From contig CP114120.1 of the NCBI GenBank assembly GCA_029959195.1, positions 1 to 64,000 on the forward strand: a DNA stretch of 64,000 bases, written 5' to 3'. The notes beneath the pieces are model-generated. The model made no database searches, was not told where the DNA came from, and saw nothing but the letters and a program-made list of their open reading frames with translations. Source of the stretch: Dictyophora rubrovolvata. Its lineage: Eukaryota > Basidiomycota > Agaricomycetes > Phallales > Phallaceae. Below are positions 9,418 to 22,905 of the stretch, piece after piece. The translations under genes were made by a program, and so were the position numbers. Numbering within the stretch: position 1 is the first letter of the stretch; each line of letters opens with the position of its first letter.

Positions 9418-11047
9418 CAATATTTACCCGGAGACTGAGTTTCCTAAACTTGAAGGAAACTCTCCGCTTACCATACGTGGAGAGTCTCTCCGCTTAACAC
9501 TCAACACTCTCCGCTTAATATCAACAACTCTCCGCTTAATTAACCTTACCATAAATAGCCCTCTCCGCTTAAATAACTGACACTCACTTACCATATAAGG
9601 TTATTCTCCGCTTAAATACCTCATCAGTCTACACTCCGCCTAAATACCCGCTGTCATCCGCTAAGTAACCGACTCTCGCTTAACCTCGCTTAACCCTTAC
9701 CCGACCTCCGCGTACCATATTCAGCTTCTCAATATGTCCCGAATAATAGTAGTAATACACTTTTAGTTACCATATTTATCTAGAGGAATACACCGGAATT
9801 AATAAAATACACTGGGGGGAGGGGCAGCTATACTAAGCGGAGAGGTGTGCTAAGCGGAGAGCACTCTAAGCGGAGAGGCCAGTTAAGCGGAGAGGTGCCC
9901 TGTGATGGGCCAGTAACCGGAGAGGGTGCTAAGTGGAGAGACTGCTAAATATAGAAGAAACACACTAACCAGAGAGGTACAAGTCACCGGAGTGATGTCC
10001 AGAGTTCACCGGATCAAAGAGTGGAGTAAACTGAATAGATCAATCATACTCTAGCCAATCAGTAAATAGATCAGCCTGCTAAGCGGAGACTCACCGCTTG
10101 CAACTTTAAAGGGGTCTAAAATGACTTGAATTATAGTAGTGTTATCAAATAATAAATATTATTTTATTTACTGGATACCCGGTAAAAGTCATATTACTAC
10201 TTATTTCGGGGCTTGACAGGAATTTCGGAGTTTTAATTTAACTTGTAAAATCCGGAGTAGCATAGTCATCTGTGTAAATTTCAGTATTTTGACTCCAGAA
10301 AGCTCAACTCTGTACCAAATCAGAAATAAAAAAACATGGATAGAATATTTTTTAAATCTCTATCGGCGTGCCATGTCGCTTAAATAAGCGCCTGTACTCG
10401 CTTAACCAAGTGTCATCCAAACCCATCCTCATCCATCCATCACTTACTCTCTGATTTTCAAAGGGGGAAATATATCATAAATAGCTATTAAATCCCCTAA
10501 TTGAGAATACATATTTATTTACTATAATTCATACAATAGCATTCATGGTAAAATGACAATTATTTACCCGAAGCAAGCTCTTGTAACTAGCCGAAGTAGT
10601 TCGGCTGTGGGAGAGCTACCTGAGCTGTGGAAAAGGTGGTTTAGTCGAGGGTACCCGAGATTAGGGTTCCCACGACCCAACCTTAGAGGGTCAAAGGTGG
10701 CAGGAATACCAGTAGGAAACTCTCCACTTAACACTCTGCTTAACACTCTCCGCTTAGTTGAAAAGTCTCTCTGCTTACCATACTAGGACAGCTATAAGCG
10801 GAGAGTCTCTCCGCTTAACACTCAACACTCTCCACTTAATATTAACAACTCTCTGCTTAATTAACCTTACCATAAATAGCCCTCTCCGCTTAAATAACCG
10901 ACACTCACTTATCATATAAGGTTATTCTCTGCTTAAATACCTCATCAGTCTACACTCCGCCTAAATATCCGCTGTCATCCGCTAAGTAACCGACTCTCGC
11001 TTAATCTCGCTTAACCCTTACCTGACCTCCACATATCATATTCAGCT
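9418..11047. repeat. Composite repeat built on CTCCGCTTA motifs
   Basis: A block at about 9418-9727 carries at least six copies of CTCCGCTTA plus variants. A second block of the same text lies at about 10720-11047, in the same orientation. The segment between them (around 9830-10090) carries at least five copies of the motif in the opposite orientation (TAAGCGGAG). The two blocks align over more than 240 bp with about a dozen differences. All are transitions, and all but one have C/G in the first copy and T/A in the second. No transposase frame or clear terminal repeat is present. Dense subterminal short motifs in both orientations are typical of DNA-transposon ends, so this may be a non-autonomous element. 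The element type is unknown. Confidence 0.75.
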
Positions 11048-12979
11048 TGTTAATTAATAAATATTCAAAAAAAAAATATAACTTACATCATTTATTTTTC
11101 TGATAAGATAAATTCTTGTATAACATTTTCATTATAAATATTACTCCTCTAGTAAAGCAAGGAAATAATATGAATTCTATTTCATTCTTTATTATTTTTA
11201 TTATTACTATTATTAATAATTTACATGTAAATATCTAACATTAAGAACTGCATGTATCTCTCACTAATTTTCTCAGTTCTATTACTGAAATATCTAAATA
11301 CTGTATCTTAAATAAATTTTAGTAATGCAGTTGCAAATACTATAATAAGTTTTGTTAACACAGTCTGGTTCATTCATTGCACTTACTATCATCTATAACT
11401 GCATTCACAATTCAAACAGTTGCAACCAACTAATCTAGAAGCAAAATGACTCTCTACTACTATCCCATACCATCACCTGGGTTTAGTATATAAATATTCA
11501 TTTTAATACTAAAGATGAGTCATATAGTTGGTCTAACTAATATTACCTTATTCTACTTTATATAAGAATGTCTGACCTTTGTCTGACTGATATAGATATT
11601 AATTATATACTAGTATTTATCACTTAAAACTATCAAGAATATTTGTTAAGCTTATAAGAAGGGTTGGTCATTAATATATCAGTAGTATTATTTGAGGAGA
11701 TCTGGGAAGATGAGGTATAATTTTCCTTTATCCAAGTAAATACTAGTACAATCGTCTTATAGACTTTAAGGGAGGAGGTTTCAAAGAAAGAAGCAATGCT
11801 GAAAATTGGAATTATAAGCTTTACCAGTGAAGTAAGCACTACTCAACCATTCAGCTAAGTTTCAACTCAGGTATGTGAGCTCTGATAATCCATCCAATCT
11901 AACCACCCCCTCTGACTGTCTCTGCTCTTGAAAGCCATTGTATAGAAAAATGTGAATCCAAAGTATGCTATATGGGCTGGTATTGAAAGGCCTATGAGAT
12001 ATGTGTAAATTTTGAAATATAAAATACAGATTGACAGATTATATAAATTCAATTGAGGCTCAGTTAAAGCTATTTGTGGTTTGATGTGGGGAAAGCATGT
12101 TGTTATGACTATTGAGCAGATCCAATGAGATCAATCATCCAGTTCACATAGACTCAACAGGTAGACTAAATATATATTATATTATTATATTTGATATGTT
12201 GTTGGTAAATAATAAATAAACTTCTATAACACTGCTGCCAAAGAGGGAACACTGTTCTGGTTAGCAAAAGTATGTAATTCAGTATCTTTTTCTAACAAGA
12301 ACTTCACTGGGGGATGTTTTGTATATGTTTCCAATAGCTGAGTATACTCATAATCAGCAACCCCTGGTGATAGCATGCAGGAAAATCTGTACCTTCATAA
12401 GGGGCCAATGTCTTAGCATCAGTGTCATTTTAAGGCACCTATCCCCATACTATAAGCTAGCTGTAGCATGGTATAAATTAAAATTGAATTCAAACCTTGC
12501 AATGTCTCAGACACTGTGCTTCCTCATTACCCTTAATCACTGTCAAGATCTTGTAGTTGTATTGGTAGGTTTCAATATAGCTTCATACAGATATGTTCAT
12601 AATAAGTTAGTAAATTATTATGATCCTAAAACTATCCTTTTGTCCTTCCAGCTTGGTTTTCATTTCCACAATCACATGGGGCCAGGCCATTCAAATCGCC
12701 ATGCAGGCAAAATATACACAACAAAACTACAGTTTTAAAGATAATAACGGAACTAACATATATCCATAATATCGTGGCAATGTAGACAAATAAACCAAAC
12801 ATCGAGAAGTAGCATCATCAAGTGATGAAAAGATGACATAGAGGAGGGAGAATAAAAACAGTACGAAACAAGACGAAGCTAAGGTACCACAATAATGAGT
12901 CGGGTATAGTCAACCGAGAGGGAGAGAAAAAGAGACAACAAAACTAGAATCCTAGAACTTTGAAACTTAAGCTTTTAAT
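11048..12979. other. AT-rich island, no gene supported
   Basis: Nearly 2 kb of markedly AT-rich sequence holds only scattered short frames (for example 12319-12738 +, and 11633-11839 and 11867-12052 -). None has a recognisable domain or convincing splice sites. The composition, next to a repeat with C-to-T bias, suggests transposon or gene debris altered by RIP-like mutation. The final 180 bp are the 3' flank of the next gene. Confidence 0.5.
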
Positions 12980-14401
12980 TTAGGTTGACGTCATTGTGAT
13001 GCCTTCTAACCGTTCCTCGAGACCTTTCCCAAGACCCTCTCTCTCCCATTCTCCCCCAAGATCATCAATCATACGCTGCGTGATATCTTCGCTTTGGGTT
13101 AAGACGGAATGTCTACGAGATGCGCCATCATCGGAAGGCGCTGCGTAATCACCTGCGTATGTCTGGGAAGGATAGCTCTGCTTGCCGGTTCGGGCGGTGA
13201 AAGAATACATGCTGAGAGGTCTGCTCGAAGTACCACCAGTAGGATTAGGGAGGACAATCGGGACATTATTTGCAACGGCAGGTAAATGAGGCGGTGGGGT
13301 GATTGTTGCGCTAGATGTTAAGGAACTAAGAGGATGTGAAGCGATGGGAGTGCTGTAGAGGAGATCTGAGTACGAAATGAATGAGAGACGCTTCGAAGGT
13401 GTCTGATCTGGACTTGTCGCCGATAAAGTTTGACGAACGGGAGCAGGTGGCAATGATGACGGGTCTATGTGTAAGAGAGATGGTGGGAGAACCGAAGGGC
13501 CGTCTACATGACCCACAATATCATTATACTGCGAATGAGAAGCGCGGAGGGAAGGAGAAGTTTGCATTGCAGGCGGAGAATAGGAAGACGGCGGTGTGCT
13601 ATTGGTGTGATGCTGGCGTGGGCTGGACATTCCATGAGACATGATCGGAACACTGGGAAGAGATGACGTTGCGGTAAGAGGCGAAGGGATAGGTGACGCC
13701 GCAGGTGTCTTCTTAGAGGTGGCAGAAGGACCGGGTGATGAGACAGAAACAGACGTTGCTCGAGAAGGACTAGGACTTCTGCTTTGACTACCGAGGCCTG
13801 CAGGCGTTCTTACGCCAGTACTGCCAGGTGCGCCGAATGCAGAGCTAAAACCCTGTCCATTCGGACTAACTGGCAACGCCATTCCCAAAGCCAAACCGTA
13901 CGACGGAGACGGAGCCTGTGGAGTCAAAATCGAGATAGTTTCAGCTCCAGGTTGTCCATTTTCAATGGAAGCGAGAGTGGTGGCCGCTTCCGTCAAAACG
14001 CTGGGAACTGTTTGCTCCATCTGTGTACTACGTGGTGTCCGATGTGGGTGTGTATGATGTGGATGAGGTGAGACTAAAGGTTCGATGTCTCTTTCAAAAA
14101 TGGCCGAAGACGCTGAACGTCTGTAAATAACAAAGAAAAGGAAAGAAAAATGAGTAACGGGGATTAAAAGGGACAACCCAAGCAGATAGGAGCAAACATA
14201 CATGGAGGTAGGGCTCGATGGTATCGAAGTTGGCGATTTAGAACCAGCCCGAGCTGGGTGGAGCGGGATAGGGGAGAGTGTGTGTGTGGGGCGGGAAGGA
14301 GATGCAGTCAGTTTGTGCTGTGCGTGTGCATTGATCAAATTTGTCGCTGTCGACAACATTGGCGTTGCCATAAAAGCTGTTGGCGATTGTTCTTGAGACA
14401 T
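12980..14401 (-). CDS. Ser/Pro/Thr-rich hypothetical protein, two exons
   Basis: Exon 1 (14202-14401) and exon 2 (12980-14120) join in phase across an 81-bp intron (GTATGT...TTACAG) to give 446 residues. The ATG at 14401 starts MSQEQSPTAF. Almost the whole chain is low-complexity Ser/Pro/Thr with several SP/TP sites, suggesting a disordered phosphoprotein. Two short parts look constrained: FERDIEPL just after the junction, and the C-terminus with a helical EWEREGLGKGLEERLEG. I do not recognise a domain; a conserved C-terminal helix on a disordered chain is common in basidiomycete regulators. It is divergently arranged with the Zn2Cys6 gene, with 1.2 kb between the starts. Confidence 0.72.
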   Translation of the reverse strand: MSQEQSPTAFMATPMLSTATNLINAHAQHKLTASPSRPTHTLSPIPLHPARAGSKSPTSIPSSPTSMYVCSYLLGLSLLIPVTHFSFLFFVIYRRSASSAIFERDIEPLVSPHPHHTHPHRTPRSTQMEQTVPSVLTEAATTLASIENGQPGAETISILTPQAPSPSYGLALGMALPVSPNGQGFSSAFGAPGSTGVRTPAGLGSQSRSPSPSRATSVSVSSPGPSATSKKTPAASPIPSPLTATSSLPSVPIMSHGMSSPRQHHTNSTPPSSYSPPAMQTSPSLRASHSQYNDIVGHVDGPSVLPPSLLHIDPSSLPPAPVRQTLSATSPDQTPSKRLSFISYSDLLYSTPIASHPLSSLTSSATITPPPHLPAVANNVPIVLPNPTGGTSSRPLSMYSFTARTGKQSYPSQTYAGDYAAPSDDGASRRHSVLTQSEDITQRMIDDLGGEWEREGLGKGLEERLEGITMTST

Positions 14402-15596
14402 CCAAAGTGAAAAAAAGTCGTTTTTGATGTGGAGAGGAAAAAAGATGTTGCAAGGGAGTCGGGTAGTCACCAGCTGGTTGTGGGCGTCTGTGGGACCATG
14501 GTGACACGAAAGCAACGTCACACTGGCTTTGTCATTTGTTCCCGCTTTCAGTTGTGCAGCCTGGGTCTGAGTACTGAATCGCTGTATAAATGTTTTTTTT
14601 TTTCGCGGCATGTCGCAGGATGTTTCATCGTAAACTCTCGTCAAACTTGTCAAATTCGCTTTGGTTGTTAGCTTGCCATTCTGCACAATGGCGCTCCTTA
14701 TGGCACATTTCGTTTCCTTGAAAGTCCGACCACGCCTGGCTAATGCTCACCTCATTTCGAAATGGAGCCCACTAATCAAGATCCCTCCTTTCCTTTGGCT
14801 GTACTGGGCTGTTTCGTGGTAGCTGTGACTCGGCATCGATCATCAAATGGTATTGTTGGTCTTGATCAGTAAGCCGTAGCGGCATTAACAAGTACGAGCA
14901 GAAAGTTTGCTTCTCATAATTCTTTCTCAGTACCCTCATCTCCTTCGGATATGTTATTTGTGCAAACGACATTCCCAACAAGCCGGACTCTCATCTTATA
15001 GCTCTCCCAAGTCAATTAGGCGTAGTAGGTCCTATGACATCACTCGTTCAAGGAGGTGGGATTGGGCAGAATTAGCCTGAGACTGACAGTCCAATGCTAA
15101 GCATACTTTTTTTGACACGCACTGGCCTCGATAAGACATTTATTTGTACCCCAAAAATAACTACCCGTCTAGCCTCGGCCAAGGCGCACAGCCATGCATG
15201 CATGATGAACAGAACTCGATTCAAATGGACAGCCTTGACGATGCGAAGTGGGTCGGATAAAATTCCACCCTGAGCACTGTTGTACGTACATATACCTAGA
15301 ATATCTCGGTGAATGTCTATATGACGTACGTACGTATTCCTTACTAGTGGGATCTGACAGTGTAAACACCGGCTCGGATGTGCAGTCACATCCAGTACTT
15401 AATTCTGATACCTCGCTTTGTGAATTAGATTTATTAGTTGTGTCTTCTTATCGTCAACTGCAATCCTTTTTAAGAACAAATTGCGAAACTTCCCCCTGGT
15501 AGAAACCGGTGGCGGTTGGCCAATCGGAGCGCGAGTCCACAGGAGTCCATTCATCGCGCCCTCCCGCTGGTGGTCTTACCCTATCACTGTCAGAAA
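14402..15596. promoter_or_regulatory. Shared divergent promoter region
   Basis: This 1.2-kb stretch separates the starts of two divergent genes and contains no convincing coding region. It includes ACGTACGT palindromes near 15285-15335. No specific factor site can be assigned. Confidence 0.35.
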
Positions 15597-18411
15597 ATGA
15601 ACATCGGAGAGACCACAATTAAACGTGCCAATTCTCCATCATCGTTTATACCATCCCGCCCAAAACGACCCAAGACTTCCAAGGCTTGCAACGCCTGTAG
15701 AAAACAGAAAAGTCGTTGCGAACGTCTAGCTGGCGACGAAGAGGGCTGCCACAGATGTAGTGTCATTGGAATACCCTGCGTTTTTGATCCAGAGCCGTTG
15801 TCGACCGATACAATCAAGACCCGTCGTCCGCGTCACATTTTACCGAAAAGTCCTCCAAGGTCGCCGCTGGACTCAGCCTCATCTGTCGGTGTTAGATCTA
15901 CTACATCCGGTGCCAGCCATCGACAGCAGTGAGTCCCTGTATATCTCCTTATTTTGAATCCAAGTGTTCATCGTGTGTTACGTACAGATCGCCCGATGAT
16001 TCACGTCTCCATGTATTGGCTAATACTACGGAGATGTTGGCAAGAGCAACTGTTACCCCCTCCTCTTCGAAATCCTCACCTTTAAATCAGCATTCAGCGC
16101 AGCCCTTACCGGTGCCTGTCGTCACAACGCCGCAGACACCTCTGTCTCCTGAAACTCTGTCGCACGTAGAATCGACGCTATTTCCTTATCCTCGTGACTT
16201 CTCTCAAGAGGGCGCATTTGCCCAACTGCAATCTGACTGGAAGCGTTGGATTGCTCCGCTTACCCTTGTACAAAACTTAGTACGTCGGAACGCACCTCCG
16301 GGCCCAGATATGGAGTTGAGAAATGGACTTAATAATAGCAGAAGTCAGGACTCAGTTTCCTTATCTGCTTTGGACGAAGCTAGATTAAAGAAGCAGTGAG
16401 ATTTATTCCGTTCGGATGTTAGGCCTCCTTTCAATTGACTTTTCTTATTTTGAAAGTTTTCTTCATCACTATGCTCCTTGGCTACCAGTCGTTCGCTTAA
16501 TTCGTAATGGCAGCTTAGATAATATCTCATCCTTTCTATCGACCGTCATCCTAGCCACGTCCTCTCGCACCTTGGCTGGTATATCACACGCTTGTAGCAA
16601 ACGTCTGCGCGAACTCGCATTGAACTATGTTGGGCAGATATTCGCCAATCCAACTTCCTATCCCCTCATAGAGTCTCTATACGCACTGCTTATACTTGTA
16701 CTTTGGCCGTTGGATCCCGCTGATGATGTGGAGCTGCTGGTTCATGGTGCGAAGCGCATGGCCAGCGCAGGCGGAAGGTTTAATAAACCAAACACCCCAA
16801 ATGATCAAATTAAAGACTCATCCGATGATGATATGCTCGATCTAACAAGGCTGGTTAGTGATCGTTTGAACCATGAGAGTCAATCCTCGCTAATTTTACT
16901 TTCAGTGGTACGCTATACGTGCTAACGAGACGATGTTGGTGTTGTTCTTTTTAATGTTTCTAGTTGAGTTTTGCTCAACCCCTTTGAATCCAGACTCACA
17001 TTAGGCGCTGGCTCTATTGCGCCCTCTCCCCCATCGGATACCTTCATCCAGGCTCTTGACATCGCAGTCGATCCCGTTCCTACAGGTCGTGCGTCAGCAG
17101 TTGCATCATCTGGCGGCAATGCCTCCGACATTCTTCTTATCCTTCAAACAAATCTTCACGGCATTATAACAGCAGCCATGGGTGAACGCGGCATTTCAGC
17201 TGTATCATCTATCTCATTGAACGAAGGCTCGAAAAATAAGTTTCCATTCGAGAAAGAGCGAGATAAAGAGAAGATTGGTCAAGCCATACCTCGAACAAGA
17301 GACGCTTGGCTAAGTTTTATCGAGATTGTCTATCTTTACTTGACCCGTCTTGGCGAGTGGGAGATCGAATTTAGTACGATAGCCGGTCCGTGGTTCGTTC
17401 TTTCATGATCAAGTTTCTGTTCTTAACAACTACATAGGCGAAGCGTTACCCTCTGCGTCTCATGTTTATGCCATCTTGGAAATTGAATATCACTATCTCT
17501 GCATGATATTCGTCACCCATTGCACTCTGACTCTCTGTCACTCGTGTCCTTTGGCTTCGGCGCCAGATGAGATAAAGTATGCTTTATGGTCTTGGAGTAT
17601 AACGGGCAATAAGAGTGCACATGCTATCATAAGGCTATTCAACAAATATTCCGCCTCTATACCCTCCCACTTTCCTCCGATCACGCAAGATCTAGATATA
17701 CAAACTTCCTGCAGAGGCAAATCATCCTTAGCCGTCTTCTCATCGGCCCCAGATCGTCTTTATGCCATGGTAGTGTTAGCTGTTATGCTCGTTTTACGTC
17801 ATCAGGTGGCTTCTTCAGATTATGGTCACCGGAGAGGACCTGGCGAAAGTCCGCCTGCTGGTTTCACAAAGCAGGCAGAGAGCTCTATTCGGAAGGTTAT
17901 TTCTCGAATGTCTGAGATAGGACAATCGCGCGCTTGTGAATTGCCGAGTACCGCCACTTCATGTTATCATGACAACAAGGAAGGACGCAGTCTGTACACG
18001 CCTGAAGCTCGATATGACCATTCGGCGTCACGATATGTCGACATTTTAGATGCCCTCGTGCGTATTTGGGAAGAAAAGCGAGCTTTAAAGACGGCTGGGA
18101 CAGTTGGGCTTCGCGGGTGCGATCCATGTTTCAGCTCACATGAATCTAGAGCTTCCTCCTCCGCTTCAGGTCAATATTCAGCGACTGGTCCTAATGGTGT
18201 TCCGCCATCATATCATTCTCATCCCACTTCTGCTACATCAACATCTCAACTACCCCAACAACAACAACAACTAGAGCAGCAACAGCCCCCTGTTTATCTC
18301 GACCTCAATCTATTGGGAACGGAGCTATTTTCTGACGCCGCGGCTGCTTTCACTTGGGATAGTCTCGGGACTATCGATTGGAGTACGATGGGGGGCATGG
18401 GTGGAATATAG
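15597..18411 (+). CDS. Zn2Cys6 (Gal4-type) fungal transcription factor
   Basis: The first exon (ATG 15597) encodes a binuclear zinc cluster, CNACRKQKSRC followed by CHRC and IPC, preceded by a basic RPKRPK stretch. This is the Gal4-class DNA-binding domain. Introns 15929-15987 and 16396-16456 join in phase. Later exons carry a fungal-specific transcription-factor middle region (FLHHYAPWLPVV, LIESLYALLILVLW). A long C-terminal exon (from about 17438) contains a Gln-rich run near 18250-18290 and an acidic-aromatic tail, DWSTMGG, that could be an activation segment. Total about 850-900 residues. Two joins are unresolved: around 16905-17053 no canonical pair keeps the frame cleanly, and near 17370-17437 there are two possible donors. 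Target genes unknown. Confidence 0.85.
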
Positions 18412-18669
18412 TTTTTTCGAGGCATGTTCAAGATGTCAACCAATACGGAGAATGATCCCGGGCCAGAGTCGTACTGTTCACAGCTGTTCCGAGGGGTGTA
18501 GGGTGTACAGCATACCATCATATCATATAGTTATATTAAATCCCATATTTTAATAATGAGACTTTATAAAAACGCGTGCATCGACACAGCTCAGGTCTTC
18601 ATCATCGTCCTTTAGGATATTATTAGCGCTGGCAAGCCATAGGTAATACATATACCTTAAGCCTTTCGA

Positions 18670-19625
18670 ATGTCCAAGACGCACGCTTTCAAACCCTTTG
18701 ACATAACATACTACTCAGGGGCCTTATCTACGTCTCGAACACCAAATGTGTTGGCCTATAAAGTCAGGCGGGACTTGGAGGCTCTCGGTATTCCTACAAC
18801 TATGACCAAAAACGCCGACATAACGTGTATCGAAGACACTGTCAGGGTCACGGGTTTGACTGCGAATGACGCGGTGGGTTCATGAATGGATTTACTCCCT
18901 TCTCATTTTCATTCACCGAGGGCTTTTTTTTTTCACATCAAAGATTCGACAGGTGCTTACAGCTCTTTCTAATGGAACAAACAAAACAAGATCGGCTTTG
19001 GAAAAGCGCAACATGTAGGCCTATAATATCAGTAATTACAAAAATTCGACTTCCTAATTGTGGTAGCCGTGCTGTTAATTTGAGTGGACTCGGAGACAGC
19101 AGCGGTAATACCGTGACAGAGTCCGATCGCCCCTCTCATAGTGAACTTGAAACTCTCCCCAGCTCAGGAACAAACGATGAACTTGGTGCACTTTTCAAAC
19201 CAAACAGAAAAGTAACTGGCTCTGCTTCGTACCGCCGCTTGAATGAAAAGGGACGGCTGACCGGGGAAGATACCTCAAGCGAGCGGCGCGAGTCTGCTTC
19301 AAAACCCTTGCAAGTGGATTCAAACACATCAGATGATGGTCTATATGGGGATTTACAGCCTGAATCGAATACGCCGCAAATCGAGGAACAAGAAATTACT
19401 TTGGAGACGCCCAAGCTATCACCGGTTCCTCGAGATAACATGGACACGTTGACAGAGAAGGTCGTTCGTTTAGAAATGGAACTTCGTACTAAGACGGACG
19501 CATACGAAGTAACGATTGATGGTCTCAAAAAGAAAATAACAAAGCTGGAAGAAAAGGTAGCATCTATGGAAAGAGATCGACAAGTTGCGAAGGCATATAT
19601 TAAAAATGCGATGGAGATAATATGA
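18670..19625 (+). CDS. Coiled-coil protein, paralogue B
   Basis: Exons 18670-18873 and 18963-19625 join in phase to encode 288 residues. The 89-bp intron (GTGGGT...TTACAG) holds an in-frame TGA, so splicing is required. It shares with the gene at 7783 the N-terminal block (VRRDLEALGIPT, NADITC, TVRVTGLT), the basic helix (EQTKQDRLWK), the TPQIE motif and the C-terminal coiled coil (LTEKVVRLEMELR...VTIDGLKKKITKLEEKV). Its linker is about 65 residues longer and Ser/Glu-rich. Family not recognised. The two copies are 11 kb apart in the same orientation and have diverged strongly, so the duplication is old. Confidence 0.7.
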
Positions 19626-22532
<2,907 letters not shown>

Positions 22533-22905
22533 TGTTAATGTAGCGTCGCTCACTCGTGTAACTTCTCCAGAGCGCTTTCCTTCCTGGTTCCCTTACTGGC
22601 TCTCAACCTCCCATTTGTAGAATGTCGCGTGTATAGATTTCCGTGTTACGAAGTGTTTTTCATGGGCTAACGTTGACCTCCGTTTTAAACTTCCCTCTCA
22701 ACACCACCATATTCTTGAAGACCCCCCCAAGTCTTTCGTCTTTTCCCTACTTATTGTAACTCCGTTGTTCTGCGTCGCCCTTTTCTGCTTCCATCATGAT
22801 GTAGTAATCGACTGTATTAGCCGATAGGAATGGAAATGTACCAGTCTGAAGAAATTTTCTTGAAACTCTATAATTAATTACACAGCTGGAATTATTATAA
22901 TGAAT
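22533..22905. terminator. Convergent 3' region between kinase and BiP genes
   Basis: The kinase (+) and BiP (-) genes end tail to tail here. The 373 bp hold no reading frame of note and must contain both transcript ends. AT-rich words such as TAATTAATTA near 22870-22880 could act as polyadenylation signals. Confidence 0.4.

Noticed and set aside
9418-11047. Direct repeats around a central segment read as LTRs of a retrotransposon
   Set aside because: The blocks do not start TG or end CA, there is no primer-binding site, polypurine tract or coding sequence, and the centre is only about 1 kb with the same short motif inverted. A DNA-transposon-like or satellite-like repeat fits better.
12319-12738. 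139-residue open frame in the AT-rich island
   Set aside because: The composition follows the AT-rich DNA, no domain or homologous text is seen, and the region shows no splice signals in context. It is probably a chance frame.
13381-14071. Plus-strand frames opposite the Ser/Pro-rich gene
   Set aside because: They are antisense shadows of a spliced minus-strand gene with consistent phase and a conserved C-terminal helix.
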